Positions 22,901 through 35,320 of a DNA stretch of 38,962 nucleotides are shown piece by piece. The position numbers were made by a program, and so were the translations under genes. This DNA is from Parachlorella kessleri (lineage: Eukaryota; Chlorophyta; Trebouxiophyceae; Chlorellales; Chlorellaceae): the NCBI GenBank assembly GCA_001598975.1, contig BBXU01001795.1, positions 1 to 38,962 on the forward strand. The letters run 5' to 3'. The notes beneath the pieces were generated by a model. That model did not search any database, was not told where the DNA came from, and saw nothing but the letters and a program-made list of their open reading frames with translations. Position 1 is the stretch's first letter; each line of letters opens with the position of its first letter.

Positions 22901-25900
22901 CTGCACTGCTCCTGTGTGCGTGTGGGGAGTGCCAGGCATGCAGCTGTGTGTGTCCGGCAGGGCTGTTAGCAAGCACTGACGGCAAACCGAAGCCATGACA
23001 CCCCCAAGCTGCCTATGTGTTCCGCTCACCTGACGTCCCGGCCGGACTCATTGGATCTTATTCCCTGCCTGCCACAGATCCGCCGTTACCGAGTTCCAGC
23101 GGTTGGTGCCACCCTCAGCACCCTTCCTGCTGGTGAACGGCCTGGCCTATGACACCCGAGACGTCAACCTGTATGACTTCATGGATGTCATCCGTGGAGA
23201 GGTAGGCCGGCTCTTGACCTTAAGGCTGCTCTTCGTGGAGTGGATCACAGGTCTGTTCGTTAATTGGCTGGGGCCGAGGGCATTGACATGTGACATTTAC
23301 GGTGTCCACGACCGAGGTGTCCAGGACTGTGTCAGAGAAGCACCCGCACCTTGTTGTTCCTGAAGGCCAGTCACAACCACTGAGTAAAACTTGCTACGTA
23401 GCCCCTCCCTCACGCAGGTGCGAGTGTGGGATGCCCTTAACAGCACTGGGCTGCCCCCACAAGCCGTGCGCAGTGCCCTGTTGCTTCGCGGAAGCGCGGC
23501 CGGTGCGCAACAGGAAGGGGGAAGCAGTGGCGGTTTCCGGTTGGACCTACAGTCAGGTACGTGCCCTCCCTGCTAGCTCAGTTAGCTCGTGTCTGAGGCG
23601 CAGCCCCAGAGCAGCATTGAGTGTTAACAGCATGCAGTGCTCCAATGACTCGCAGATCCTGCGGCTGTTTCGCACATGTCGCTGCGCTTGCCCTCCTGGT
23701 GTTCTTCTTGTCACAATGACCCGCACGCCTTCTTCCCCACTATTGCAAGTCTTAGCGTACTGTGCGCAGATGACTTCATTTCTTGGGCCAACGACTTGGA
23801 ATCTGACCCTCGCTACTCCAGCTGGCCCGCCTCGCTGGAGTCATTACTCATGCCTATGTACCCTGGTGAGCAACCTCATTAGTCATGGCTCGGAAGCGCT
23901 GGGGTCATTGCCAGGCCCATGCACCCTAGCGAGCGACCTCAGTGGTCACGCTAACCCTCCTTAACCTGGCCCGCTCGCGAAGCAATACTAATGCCCGTGC
24001 ACCTAGGGAAGTCGGCCTTGACTGAAGGTCAAGCAATCTAGTTACTAAGCAGTTGGCTGGCGGGTTGTCTGGTTTAGTTTGAATTTGTCAGGTGACAGTA
24101 GGGAGCGGCCTGCTGAGGCGCGTCCTTGCCGCTTCCTGTGTGTACTGTTAGGCAAGCAATCTCACGACAGATATGACTTCGCAACACCAGTTGACACCTG
24201 CACAGTACTGAACCACAGGAAAGATTGGGTTCCCACACTTATATCCCCGCTCGTGCAGGCCGCCTGCCCAGCATCGGCCGCAACCTTTTCAATGCCATTT
24301 TTGCCGTGGACCCAGCATCCCAGGCGGGCCTGGATGCAGCAGCTGCCGTGGCACGCATGCTGAATGAGGGCTGGCCGCTGCGGCTGGGCCTGCTGCCAGT
24401 GTGCCCGGCAGAGGTCGGTGGCAGAGTGTGACGCAACTGACCGTGCTGAACTGCAGTATCGTCCGCCCTTGCTAGCCCCTGGGGCTGCACTTGGCGCATC
24501 GCCGGCGCCTGGCGAGGCGGGCGAGGCAGGGGTCTACTTTTGCGAGGGTGCCGCGCTCGCTTGGTGTGTTGTAGGCACCACCTGCGTTGCTGGGCAGCCA
24601 ACAAGGACTCCTCCTCCCTCAAGCAGCTTGTCCGCCTTGCTTTGGGGACGTGGCTCCTCCTGCAATCTATCTTTGCGCTCCTGCCCCACATGCAAGCTGC
24701 GCTTCACGTTCAGGTGGACCACCTCCGAGGAAGGGCTGCCAGCAAGGAACTCTCCCCCTCCCTCATGCTGGCCCGGCTGGTGGGCCTGGCCCATGCCAGC
24801 TTTGGGGGACTGGCTGTGGCTGGGTTCCTGACAGAGCTGCGCAGCCAGGTGCCGACCGACCTTGAGGGGAGGCAGCTGGAAGACGCGGCCTGGGCGCTGG
24901 TGGGTGGCTAGGCCGCATTTGTGCTGTAGTAGGCCCTCGCTCCATGCCTCTCTTGTGCTTTCTATCAGTGTCCTAAGGGTGCCTCCTTCCACTGGTAAAA
25001 AGCACACGTGAAGGGCGGATCAGATGGGAGGTTGTCTTCGATGCAGCAGGTGGCGCAGCATTGGTCAAGTGCGTCTCTTGGGAAAGTTCAGGCGACGTTT
25101 GAGATATGCATCAACGCATGAGCCAAGCTTGTGGGAGCCTTTCCACCTCCACTGAGCGCCAATGGTGCCTTGACAGGGAGAGAAACTGTTCAAGGCTCGC
25201 TGGGCCAAGTGGGGTGCCTCGCCCGCCTACCGCCGCGGCAGTGCTGCGCGCACGGCCAGGGCCGACGCCGCGGCGCAGCTGTCAGCTGATGCAGCTGTAG
25301 CAGCCGCGGTGGAGGGCAGCGGGGAGCTTGGCAGGGCCGCCAAAAGCTTTGTTGAAGGGGCGGCGGACCTGGCGCTAGCCAAGGGCATTGCAGGTAGGCA
25401 CCCCTCCGTAACTGGACACACCTCACCCCTGCCGTGTGGGGGCGTGTGAAGCCTCCGGCACTGATTTTCGTCCGCAGCATTCTATACACGGCTTTGCCTA
25501 GCTTGAGCTGCTCCTTACGTGTGGTCTGTGAAAAACTTCGTTGGGAGATTTAAGCACCGCACTGCTTGCGCTGGACGCCCAGCTTGTAAGGCTGAGTGGC
25601 CCCACTTTGTTGTTGATGAAGTCATGGACCGGTCGAATATCTCCAGCGTGCCTCTAGGGTGTGCAGGCCAAGCAGCAAACATGTTCTAGGCTACATGTTC
25701 TAGGCAACTTGTTCTAGGCTTGGCATAATTCCGCTGCGTGCGACCCACAGTCAGGATGCAGCATTAGAAATTTGTGCTCCCTGGCCTCTTGCAGGCCTGG
25801 CCAGTGAGTCGGGCGTGCTGGTGTTTAACGGCGCTCTGTTGCACAACGAGGCCGGCAATTGGCGGGGCACCACACTCCAGGGCCTGCAAATGCAGATGCC

Positions 25901-28900
25901 GGCGGTGCAGGTCCGTCGGATGCTCCCATATGATGTACTCCACTGAGTCTACCCAATACATACAACGATTAACCGCCTAAAAGCGTGTATATTGCTATGT
26001 TGGTATCTGTTTTGTCTTTTGCTGACAGATGAGCTTGCTTCGCTGGGGCAGGGGTGCTGCTTTGGGGCAGGCTGCAGCAACCGCTTCTCCGCAGCCTTGA
26101 GTTTGCTCAGATACAAGCTTACAGCCCTTCAAACCCCGCACAGCTGTAGGGCAGCAGCAGTACCATACCTCGCATCTCTTGGGGCAACCTTGCGCATGTG
26201 GACCATATCGTGCTGGTATGGCAGGGAGGAGGACAGCAGCCCACGGGTGTAGATGCAGCTGCATGGTATAGTATTTGTGAAACAGAGGCCGCTTCCCTGC
26301 TGTGTGTTCAGGAGTCGGTGTACCTTGGGAAGCTGTCAGATGACTCGGAGGACCTCTACGCAGGTGAGGTGTCCCCCATGGCTGAGCAATGCAAAGCGCT
26401 ATGTACCATAGGGCCATGCATTCTGACGGCAGAGCCATGCAGCTGCTCACCATACCTCGCACAACTTAAGCCGCAAGGCTCTTCCCCCATGTATGTCTTA
26501 CGCACAAACAACCAGCGAGCCTGGGTTACCATCATGTCGGTATGTATGTTCATGTCACTGCCGCCCGTGTGTGGGAGAGCAGAGGCTTGCTTCAACAACC
26601 AGTGCGTTCGGCATCCCCTAACCCCGTTCGCAGACATCCTGGAGCTGCACAACGCTATGCTGAGGTACAACCCGCGCATCCTGCCGGTGGGGGACCGCGG
26701 CCCACGGTACATACGGCTGTCGGGGGAGGCGCAGGAGGCTGCGGACGCACCCCAGCTCAGTTTGACTGGTGAGGGTGCAAGGCAGAACTTGTCTGTCCTT
26801 CGTTATGGGCGCCAGCCGCTGGACCCTATCCTCCTTCCCGGGCACCAGCCGCGAGAGGGTCCATGGAAGAGGGACCTGTGATTGCAGTGCCCTAGGCAGC
26901 ATTGAGCGGTAGGCAAGGTTGTCTGTATCGGGAGAGGCAGGGCGAAAGCACCAACATGCACGTGTTATGCAGCCTCTCCGGCGCACCTACATCCAGCTGT
27001 TTGCCGCTGCCATGGATGCCACAAATCAGACCTCTTGCATCCTCACCAAACCCGTCTGCAGCAGACTTGCTTCCTCACCAAAACCGTTTGCAGTAAGTTC
27101 ATAGTGAGATCTTTTCCCCATCCTCGCCTTGGCAGGTGCCTCCTTGGGCCTGCCAGCCCTCTCACAAGTGCCCCTGCGCTATTTTGGTACCGAGGAGGCG
27201 GCTGACGACAGTGAAGCTGCTGCCCACATACCGGGCATCACACACTGGGTGGTGGCTGATGCTCGCAGCAAGGTGTGGTTGGTGTGTAGATGACTGGTCC
27301 GGGATTACCTTGGTATCATGGGGGTGGTTGCATGGTGGAGTTCAGCGTTCGAGTGTGGAGAATTGGGGTGGTACCACATGGGAGTGAGGGTAGGATGGGC
27401 GGCTGCCAGAAGAGGATCGAGGAAGCAGAATGTTGTCTTCCACATCATTGAGTCCATGTAAGGCTCGACGGCAAGCACAAATGCCCTTGTTGTGATGAAA
27501 GTATGCGACACTCCTGTGTCCACTGATGCTCGCGCTGCCGCAGGAGGGCTGCTCGCTCATATCTGCTGGTCTGCAGCACCTCTCGTCTGGCTCCCGGGTT
27601 GGCTTCCTCATCCATGCTGCTGACCTGGAGGCGCTGGCGCCTGCTGAGGCTGCCCTGCTGGCAGCAGTGTCTGGGCTAGTGGACGCAGGTGAGCCCCCCT
27701 GCCCACCCGCACCAGGCGATGTCCTTTTCTGTCGAGTCGTTGAATCTCAGTGCTTGCTCTGTCCAGCACTCTCTGCGAACGCACCTGCCAGCATGCTACC
27801 AACGCTGTCTGCGCTGTCTCGCGCTTTAGGTCAATTTGTACTGGCCAGGTGGCCCGCTGTCTTGGCCAGCTGTCCCGCTATGCCTATTGCGTGCTGCTGC
27901 CCCTGCCATTACTGCCCATGTCGCGTCATGAAGCTGTAGCTGGCTGGCTGGCAAGCAACCCGGGAGGCATCCTTCACTTCGGCGCCTTGCCACCCCACTA
28001 TGACCCGCAGGTCCCTCGGCACTCCAGGGCTTTGCAGAGGCGTTGTCCCTGGGCCCCACTCAGCCCGGCGTCCTCACCCAGACTGAAGTGGTGGATTTGC
28101 TGGGCCAGGAGGGGCTAGAGGGGCTGGCAGAAGCCTTGCCGGGCCTGCTTCAGGATGGGGCTGAGGCCAGGGCCGGCCTGTTGAAGGCTGCCAGGCAGCA
28201 CACAGAGATGGTCAGGTGGGGGCTGTGACCACTCAGGTGTGACAAGGGGACATGTATCTGCAAGGGTTTGCCCGGTAACGGCGTCCAGCGCTGTAGTGTT
28301 GACATGAAACCCTCTGTCTTTTGCCACAGAGCCAATCTGGCAGCTAAGCAACCAGTGCATTGTTGGGTGAAGTCACCACCCGGGTGCCCAGCAATACATT
28401 GTTGAATCGCAGGACCCCGTGCCACCATCAAAACCGTCACGGGATGTTTAACAGCCATGGGCCGGTAAATTAACAACGTCAGTCAGGTGGCAGCACTTGG
28501 CACTTTCTTGTCGCTTTGTGCACCACGTGACTGCCTCCTGCCTGCAGACTGGGCCTGCGCCTTCCCGCCGGCGCTTGCGCTGTGGTGACTAACGGCCGCG
28601 TCGTGGAGCTGTCACCCTCCGACGACTTCTCCCCCCTGGACTTCCAGCTGCTAGACCTCCATGCCACGCGGTCCCAGTACGCTGGGGAGGCGGCCGCGCT
28701 GGTGGAACTGGGGGAGGAGGAGGTTGTGGGCGGCTGGGGCGCTGCGGATGTGGCAGCGGTGGTGTCAAGCGTGCTGGCGGCACACCAGCCAGAGGAGGTA
28801 AGGCGATTGCTTGGCTGCACTGGGGGTGCTAGGTGCGTAGGTCAAGGTGAGAGTGCAGGCGGCCATGGCGCGGCTGGTGTATGGCTGCAGCAGTGCCAGG

Positions 28901-31900
28901 CTATCCTGGTGCATTTCGAGGTTTGCTAATAACAACGAAATCTGCCCTGCAGAAGCGTAGGTTCTTGATGATCTCTCTGATCACCCTGCAATGCGGTAAG
29001 CCCTGTGTCCTTCCTTGCAGGTAGACCCAAGGTCGGGCCGTGTGGCGGAAGCCATTGCTGGCTGGAAAACGCAACCCAACGCCATCTCGCCACCTTGGGA
29101 GCCTCCTCCAGGGTCTTGGCCCGGCCATACGGTGTCCCCGCTGCTTGTGCAAGCCGTAGTCAACCCGCTCTCCAAGACAGCGCAGCAGCTGGCGCCTGTG
29201 AGAGCTTGGCACAAGACTGTCTAGTGAACTAGCCTGGGTTGCTGGCATCTTGTTGGGTTGCAGGGTTTCGTCTAGTTGGGCATGCTTTCGGGGTAACACT
29301 TTGTAGCTGTTGTAATGTAGCACCCTTCGAAGGCCCTCAGCACGACTAGACCTTCGGCAGGGGTGTGTGCCGGCATCTGTAGGGAGTTCTGCCTGGAATG
29401 GGCTAGCTATGGAGGAGTTGCAGCTCTGGTGCAAGTTGGAACTTCCAGGCAAGCAACTGCACCCCCTGCACACAGGTGCTGCTGTTCCTGCGGGAGCACC
29501 TGGGCGCGGAGGTGTCCCTGGTCCTCAATCCGGCCAGGGACCTCACAGACATGCCCTTGAAAACCTTTTACCGCTATGCGCTGCCGCGCCTGCCGCCCAA
29601 TGGTAAGCCCCCTGGCAAGTTCCTACATGCTGTAAGGCACCCTGCTTATATGCCATGTAATACGCTGCCTTATAGAGTCAGAGCACTATGGAGAGTTCTT
29701 GTACCTCAAGCAGCATGTGCCGGGGAGCGCAAGTGGGCATGGGGGAGCGCATTTAGCAGGAGGCCTCGAGAGTGCGTAGGGGTGCTTGGCCTGGGTGGGT
29801 AACTGGGACCCCGTACCCTCTCAGGTGGTACACACATGCAAGCAGGAGGCTTGTTATACTGCTGACCAGCACTACCCCCAAATTACCAGGTCCGCCAGAG
29901 GCTGCTGCTGCAACCTTCCTGGGCCTGCCGCCCCACAAGACGCTCACGCTCGGCATGGATGTCCCGGAGGCATGGTAAGGATTGCACCGCCCAGCAGTCA
30001 GAAAGTTTGCACAGGTGTTGCACGTGTGAAATGACACCACAAGATGTCTGCCCTGCATGGACCCCCGTGGCAGTTGCTGCCCCCTTGCACGCAGTGGGCA
30101 GCCAGGCACACTCTGTAATCTCGTACGAAATGTGCTGACATCGCCTCAGGCATGGTCCCCACTGTCACTCTTCGCAAACCGGGTGGCCTCCCACGGTCCT
30201 GACCTCCTCCTGGGTGTGTAGGAGGTGTGGAGTTGTGCAACATGGGCCCCACTTGTAAAGTCCCTGCGGTTGCTCTCCTGCGGTAAGTCCCTCCGCAGCT
30301 GTCCCTCCCTGCAGGCTTGTTGAGCCTGTGGTGGCCGCCCACGACCTGGACAACCTGCGTCTGGAGGAGCTGGGGCCGGCAGAGAAGAGCATGGAGGCGC
30401 AGTTTGAGCTGGAAGCGCTGATGGTGACGGGGTCGTGCCTGGACCTGGCGTCACTCCAAGCGCGCATGCGAGACCAGGTAGGGCAGGCTGGGAGAGACTT
30501 GAGGGGGACGTAGGTGCGCTTGGAGCTGGAAGGTTCCTGCATTGGCGGTGCGCCCGGGTGTGCACTCGCTCCCAAGCCAACCTTTGGGGGCAGGCGAGTT
30601 TGAGGCATCGCTTGGCTGCCCCTTTGCCAGCGCGCGGAAGTAACAAGCTGCCTGGGTGGCCGCCTTGTCTACACGGCTGTCACCGTTTATCATGTTGCCT
30701 AGCGGCCTGCCCAAACCCTGTGGAGGGGGTCTGACCCTGCTGGGCCACGCTGTGCTGTGCTGCAGATTCACCCGCGTGGCGTGCAGCTGCAGCTGGGCAC
30801 CGCGGCCGACCCCGCCATGGTGGACACACTGGTCATGGCCAACCTGGGGTACTTCCAGCTCAAGGCCGCCCCTGGCGTGTGGGACCTGCAGCTGGCACCA
30901 GGTAAGGGGCCGGCCCTGGGCTGGAGGGTCGTAGTGTTCTTTTGTGGCAGTGCGCAGCTGTAGCGGGTGTTAAGCGCCGCAGGGAAGCAGGTCCGACAGG
31001 TCCCCAGCCGCGGCCACTGTGCTTTGGCGGGTGGTTGATTCGATGGTCCCCGCTCTCCCACCCTGTGCCTTGCATGCTGGAGCAGGGCAGTTTTGCTCCA
31101 TGTTCGCACCGCATGCACTCACCCTGCCGTCATGGAACTGCAGCCCCTCGTTGTGTGACCTGCAGGCCGTAGCAGGGAGCTGTACATGGTAGCCTCCTCT
31201 ACCGGTGCCTCCACCACCGGTGGCGGCGACGCGGCCGCAGCCGCTAGCTCACCCCACCAAGTGCCAGTAGCCCTCACCTCCTTCCAGGGTGAGTCAGGCG
31301 GCTGCTGGCCTGCCTCACTGAGGTCTGGTTAGTCGGCAGCTCCCTAGGGGCATGGCTGAGGCGACATGCAAGCCGCGTGCCGTCCCAGCTCTGCCTTTGT
31401 GCCAGCGACCGAGTGCGGCTTGGGCTACAGGCAAACAGCATGCCTGGGGCATGGTTGTCCCATGCTGCGCTGCTCGTGTTGCTCGCAGGCAAGCATATGT
31501 ACCTCTTTCTCCACAAGGATGCCGAGCGGCTGACAGAGGATGTACTGGACCCCAGCCCAGCAGGCAAGTTGCGAGAGAGGCCGCAGTGATCCGCTTGCGG
31601 CTCGTAGTCGCTTGCCACAGGTAGCCGGCGTTTGGGCTGTTGGGTTTCTGCTGTTAGCGGGTTCATGGCAGCGACAGGTGTCGATCAAGTCTTGCCTGGA
31701 GCAAGGCTAGCCGTGGGTTGGTAGTAGTGGGTTGGCCCATGCTGGTGCTGGGTGGCTTCATCGTGTCCCTCAATCTAGCCTTGTCAGGCCTGTTTGCTTC
31801 CTCTCTTCTTACAGAGGAAGCTGGGTCCCTGTGGAGTAAGCTGGGTGGCTGGACTGGAAAGGGCTCCAAGCAGGCAGCAGTCAAGGACGGCGAGGAGGAC

Positions 31901-34900
31901 ACCATACACGTGTTCACTGTCGCATCCGGGCATATGTGAGTGCTGACCAATCCCAGCGCCACCAGCCCTGCAAGTGGATGCACATACAATACCTTTACGT
32001 TTTTGCTTTGTGGTGTTTGTGGTATGGGGATAGAATTGGACAAGGTTGCATGATAAGCAATGGTGGACGCAAGGATGAGCTGAAGCTTCTCCTGAAGTTG
32101 CCTGGTTGCGGTCGCTGCGACCAGTAATGCGACGCTGGCCTATTGAGTGGTGCTTGGTTGTCCAATGCCTTGTAGGTACGAGCGGCTGCAGAAGATCATG
32201 ATCCTGTCAGTCATCAAGCGCACCCCTGCCCGAGTCAAGTTTTGGTTCATTAAGAATTACATGAGCCCACAGGTGTGGGGGCTGGCTGGTGGTGACCGGC
32301 AACGTTGTGAGGGTGCCCTGGGCGGGGTGATATATGTGGTACAGTCCCAGGCGTTGGAAGCCTCAGGCATTGCTCGTATGGGTGGGGTGACTAGTGGTAG
32401 GCGGATATGTTGGACTGAGTTGTCTTGGTTTTGGTGGAGTGCGGTTGAAATGATGCATAGCGCCAGTGCGCTTTGACAGCTGCACTTGGTTTGAATGCGT
32501 TGCAGATGAAGGCGTTTGTGCCATACATGGCCCTGAAGTATGGTTTTGACTATGAGTGAGTTGTTGTCAAAAATGCCGCGTTTAGCCTTTGTTATCAGGC
32601 AGGGCGATGGGGCGCCGTGCTTCCCTGTCAGCCGCGGTCATATCATGTTGCTCACATTCAAAGCGGAGCTTGATGTCCATGGGAGGAATGTGGGGGTGGT
32701 ATCTTTTTGCTATTGTCTGGAGCTGATTTAGTCATGGTCAGCCCAGCATAGTACCAGTCGCTCACCAGTCGCAAGGCCTTGTGCTTGAATGGACCTGTTG
32801 CCTATCGGACCCTTTCACTCCCTATCCTCGGGGAGGCCCACCCGCTTGCCTGGCTGCTGCAGATTTGTGACGTACAAGTGGCCCAGCTGGCTTCACAAGC
32901 AAACCGAGAAGCAGCGTATCATCTGGGCTTACAAAATCCTCTTTTTAGATGTGCTCTTCCCGCTGGGCCTCAGGAAGGTGGGTGGCGGCACGGCTGGGGT
33001 TTAGGGGCGGGCATAAGCTGGTGCATATGGGGTGGCTGGGTGCTTGGTGCGGTGACCGTCCACATGGTTTTTGCAAGGTCTCTAGCAACTTGGTACGGAA
33101 GACAAAGCACTGCACCCGTACAGTGCGGGCTGGCTGACTTGGGTGACATACGAACCTCTGTACTGGCAACATCCAATGTACGGTCCCTGGCGGCATGTGT
33201 TGCTCCGGTGCCAAGCCTTGCCAGCACAAAACGCAGGCATGTCCTGGGCGGTACACACTGCACTCTTTCTATGAAAGGTACGCCCTCACCGCACCGTTTC
33301 TGCTGCTGCGCCTGCTGTCAATACAGGTGATCTTCTGTGACTCCGACCAGGTGGTGCGGGCGGACCTCCGTGAGCTGTGGAACATGGACTTGCAGGTGAG
33401 GCTGTCTCTTATCATGGGCCATAAAATGGAGAGGGGCTACAGGTAGCAGCTCAAACAAGCGAGGCAGCTCTACAGCCTCTGTAGGTTTCGCTCCACAGCT
33501 TCCTTCTACTCTGGAGCATCGGCTGCAAGCCTTGGCCGGCCACCATGTGCTGCAGGGTGCGCCCTATGGCTACGCGCCCCTGTGCGACGGCAACTCAGAC
33601 ATGGACGGCTTCCGCTTCTGGAAGACCGGCTTCTGGAGCGACCACCTGCAGGGAAAGCCGTACCACATCTCTGCGCTCTATGTGGTTGACCTGGATAGGT
33701 TCAGGTGAGCTGTGAGTCTGACTCGTATCCACGCAATCCGACCAGTGCTGATATCATGGGCGAAGTTAGCCTACTAGGTCCCATATTTGGGCTTGTAATG
33801 CCGCTTTGAGGGCCAGCCAGCCTCTCTGTGGCTTTACGGAGGTTGATGGACGGACTGATCGGTGGTTATTGTTGCAGAGGTTGCCATCCATGTGTCTGGG
33901 GGTTTGGGTTTCGAATGTGATACAACTATAAGTAATAATTGCCTAGCTCCCATGCTTCTAGACCGTGCTGCACATAGTGAGCCAGGTGGCGGTGCAGGAG
34001 AAGGAGTGCCCGGCAGCTTACATACTATCTTGTAAGAGCCGCCACCCAATGAGTGCTGCAGGCAGATGGCTGCCGGGGACCGCCTGCGTGTGATGTATGA
34101 CAGCCTCTCCAAGGACCCCAACTCACTCGCCAATCTGGACCAGGCAAGACCGCCGGCTCCTAACCTTAACCACCCAGTGCTGTTGGTTGCATCTCCGATG
34201 TCTGCTGCTTTAATGTTTTGCTCATCACTCTGGCCAAGTTTTCCGTCATGTGGTGTCTGTGCTTTTGGCAAATCCTGCTGGTGTGCTGATGCAAGGTAGC
34301 TGCTGCACCAGCTTTCCTGCGACAAGCTGCAGCCTGCTGTGTGTTGTGGCACGTGCGATCCCAACCTGTGACCCCCTCAACCTTGCTGCTTCGCAGGACC
34401 TGCCGAACTATGCGCAGCACACCGTTCCGATCTTCAGCCTGCCCACCGAGTGGCTCTGGTGCGAGACCTGGTGCGGCAACACCACCAAGCCGCAGGTCGG
34501 TGTTGCAGATCTTTGAGAAGCAAGCCCGTGAGGTGCTTGTTGTGAGCTCTTTTCCACATGCCTGCAGGGTCAAGTGTCCAAGGGGCAGTTGTAAGTTTGT
34601 GTTCCCTAGCCATACAGCCCTGACTGCCCCCAGGCATGCGCTCGGGTGGTCGTTGACATGCCATGCCGTTGCTGCTGCAGGCACGCACCATTGACCTGTG
34701 CAACAACCCGCTGACCAAGGAGCCCAAGCTGGCCAGCGCTCGTAGGATCATCAAGGAGTGGCCCGACCTGAATAGGGAGGCACAGGAGTTCACAAAGCAG
34801 GTGGGGAGCACACCCAAGTGCCTGGCTGTGTGGAACGGGCTTGCGTGCTGCCACCCGCAGGTGACTCAGCAGGTGACCGAGTGTCTGGTACACCTTCCAG

Positions 34901-35320
34901 GGGTTCCAGACGGGATGCTGGCACATGTGGACATTCTGCTGGAGGGTAACCACTGGCTCCTGCACTTGCTGCCCCGATGAGGGCTTGGCCTCATTGAGTA
35001 AACTGGAGCAAAGCACTTTGTGTGGTTGGTGGCCCCTGCAGGTGGAGCGGGTTCTGGCTGGCGACACCACTGAGGAGGAGCTTTACAGTAGCAACGATTA
35101 TTACCGCATTCGTCTCCTGCCCATGGTAGAGGGCAGTCTGGCGGCAGAGGACGGAATACCTGGGGCAAGGCAGCGACAAGAAGACTCGCAGCAGCAGGTT
35201 GACAACAGCAGCAGCAGTTGTAGTGAGGGGGAGACAACATGTGCTTCACACAGAGAGCAGCGTGAGGGGCAGCGCAAGCAGGACATGGAGCAGCCACAGC
35301 ATGACTCAAGCGAGCTGTAG
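19915..35320 (+). CDS. UGGT: UDP-glucose:glycoprotein glucosyltransferase (UGGT, GT24)
   Basis: Complete, 36 exons, 5193 nt, about 1730 aa: 19915-20058, 20219-20356, 20653-21043, 21347-21519, 21896-22072, 22619-22764, 23078-23201, 23418-23556, 23770-23865, 24259-24413, 24714-24899, 25177-25393, 25795-25910, 26312-26363, 26634-26768, 27136-27272, 27544-27688, 28011-28215, 28548-28797, 29021-29197, 29476-29602, 29890-29974, 30315-30477, 30766-30901, 31166-31288, 31489-31563, 31815-31935, 32176-32272, 32506-32555, 32863-32977, 33327-33395, 33556-33704, 34062-34143, 34397-34495, 34681-34800, 35042-35320. UGGT reglucosylates misfolded N-glycoproteins in the ER lumen. A signal peptide (residues 1-20) is followed by the thioredoxin-like folding sensor ([27 protein letters not shown]), then the beta-sandwich region ([14 protein letters not shown]). 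The GT24 domain, from about residue 1365, has ASGHMYERL, the metal-binding DxD as CDSDQ (1470-1472), [18 protein letters not shown] and LCNNP. The tail is Gln/Ser-rich, ending DSSEL. Introns 26 and 33 have GC donors. Confidence 0.96.
20214..20218 (+). other. Tandem (NAGNAG) acceptor, UGGT intron 1
   Basis: The acceptor reads CCTAGCAG|GCTGAG. Splicing after TAG (exon from 20216) or after CAG (from 20219) both keep frame and differ by one Gln residue. Confidence 0.6.
23834..23965 (+). repeat. Decayed 64-bp tandem duplication across the end of UGGT exon 9
   Basis: The stretch starting GCTGGAGTCATT at 23834, which includes the end of exon 9 and its donor (CCTG|GTGAGC), is followed 64 bp later (23898) by a diverged copy starting GCTGGGGTCATT. 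The copy carries CCCTAGCGAGCGACCTCA where the original has CCCTGGTGAGCAACCTCA, so its donor GT has become GC. A weaker third copy may start near 23970. Confidence 0.7.
25680..25721 (+). repeat. 14-bp tandem repeat, three copies, in UGGT intron 12
   Basis: Three adjacent 14-bp units share TGTTCTAGGC: CATGTTCTAGGCTA, CATGTTCTAGGCAA and CTTGTTCTAGGCTT. Intronic, no coding effect. Confidence 0.85.
27027..27093 (+). repeat. Imperfect tandem repeat of about 35 bp in UGGT intron 15
   Basis: Two adjacent copies share CCTCACCAAA and end in CCGTCTGCAG or CCGTTTGCAG (27041-27061 and 27073-27093). Each ends in an acceptor-like CAG upstream of the true acceptor at 27135. Confidence 0.7.
31564..31814 (+). 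other. GC-AG intron (UGGT intron 26)
   Basis: The donor reads CCAGCAG|GCAAGT, a perfect GC-donor consensus, and the acceptor CTTACAG|AGGAAG. The joined frame reads [15 protein letters not shown]. Using the GT four bases further on shifts the frame. Confidence 0.85.
34144..34396 (+). other. GC-AG intron (UGGT intron 33)
   Basis: The donor reads GACCAG|GCAAGA and the acceptor TTCGCAG|GACCTG. The joined frame gives [11 protein letters not shown], matching the conserved NLDQDLPN of UGGTs. No GT donor is present in the vicinity. Confidence 0.9.

Noticed and set aside
24414..24713. Possible extra UGGT exon in the long open frame after exon 10
   Set aside because: Reading through the exon 10 donor meets a stop within a few codons, while joining 24413 to 24714 gives continuous UGGT sequence in phase.
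30146..30646. 166-codon open frame antisense to UGGT
   Set aside because: It lies opposite UGGT exon 23 and neighbouring introns; its composition mirrors the sense codons and it has no domain.
33834..34684. Overlapping minus-strand open frames of 176 and 172 codons
   Set aside because: Both are shadows of UGGT exons 33-34 and introns, with no conserved motif.
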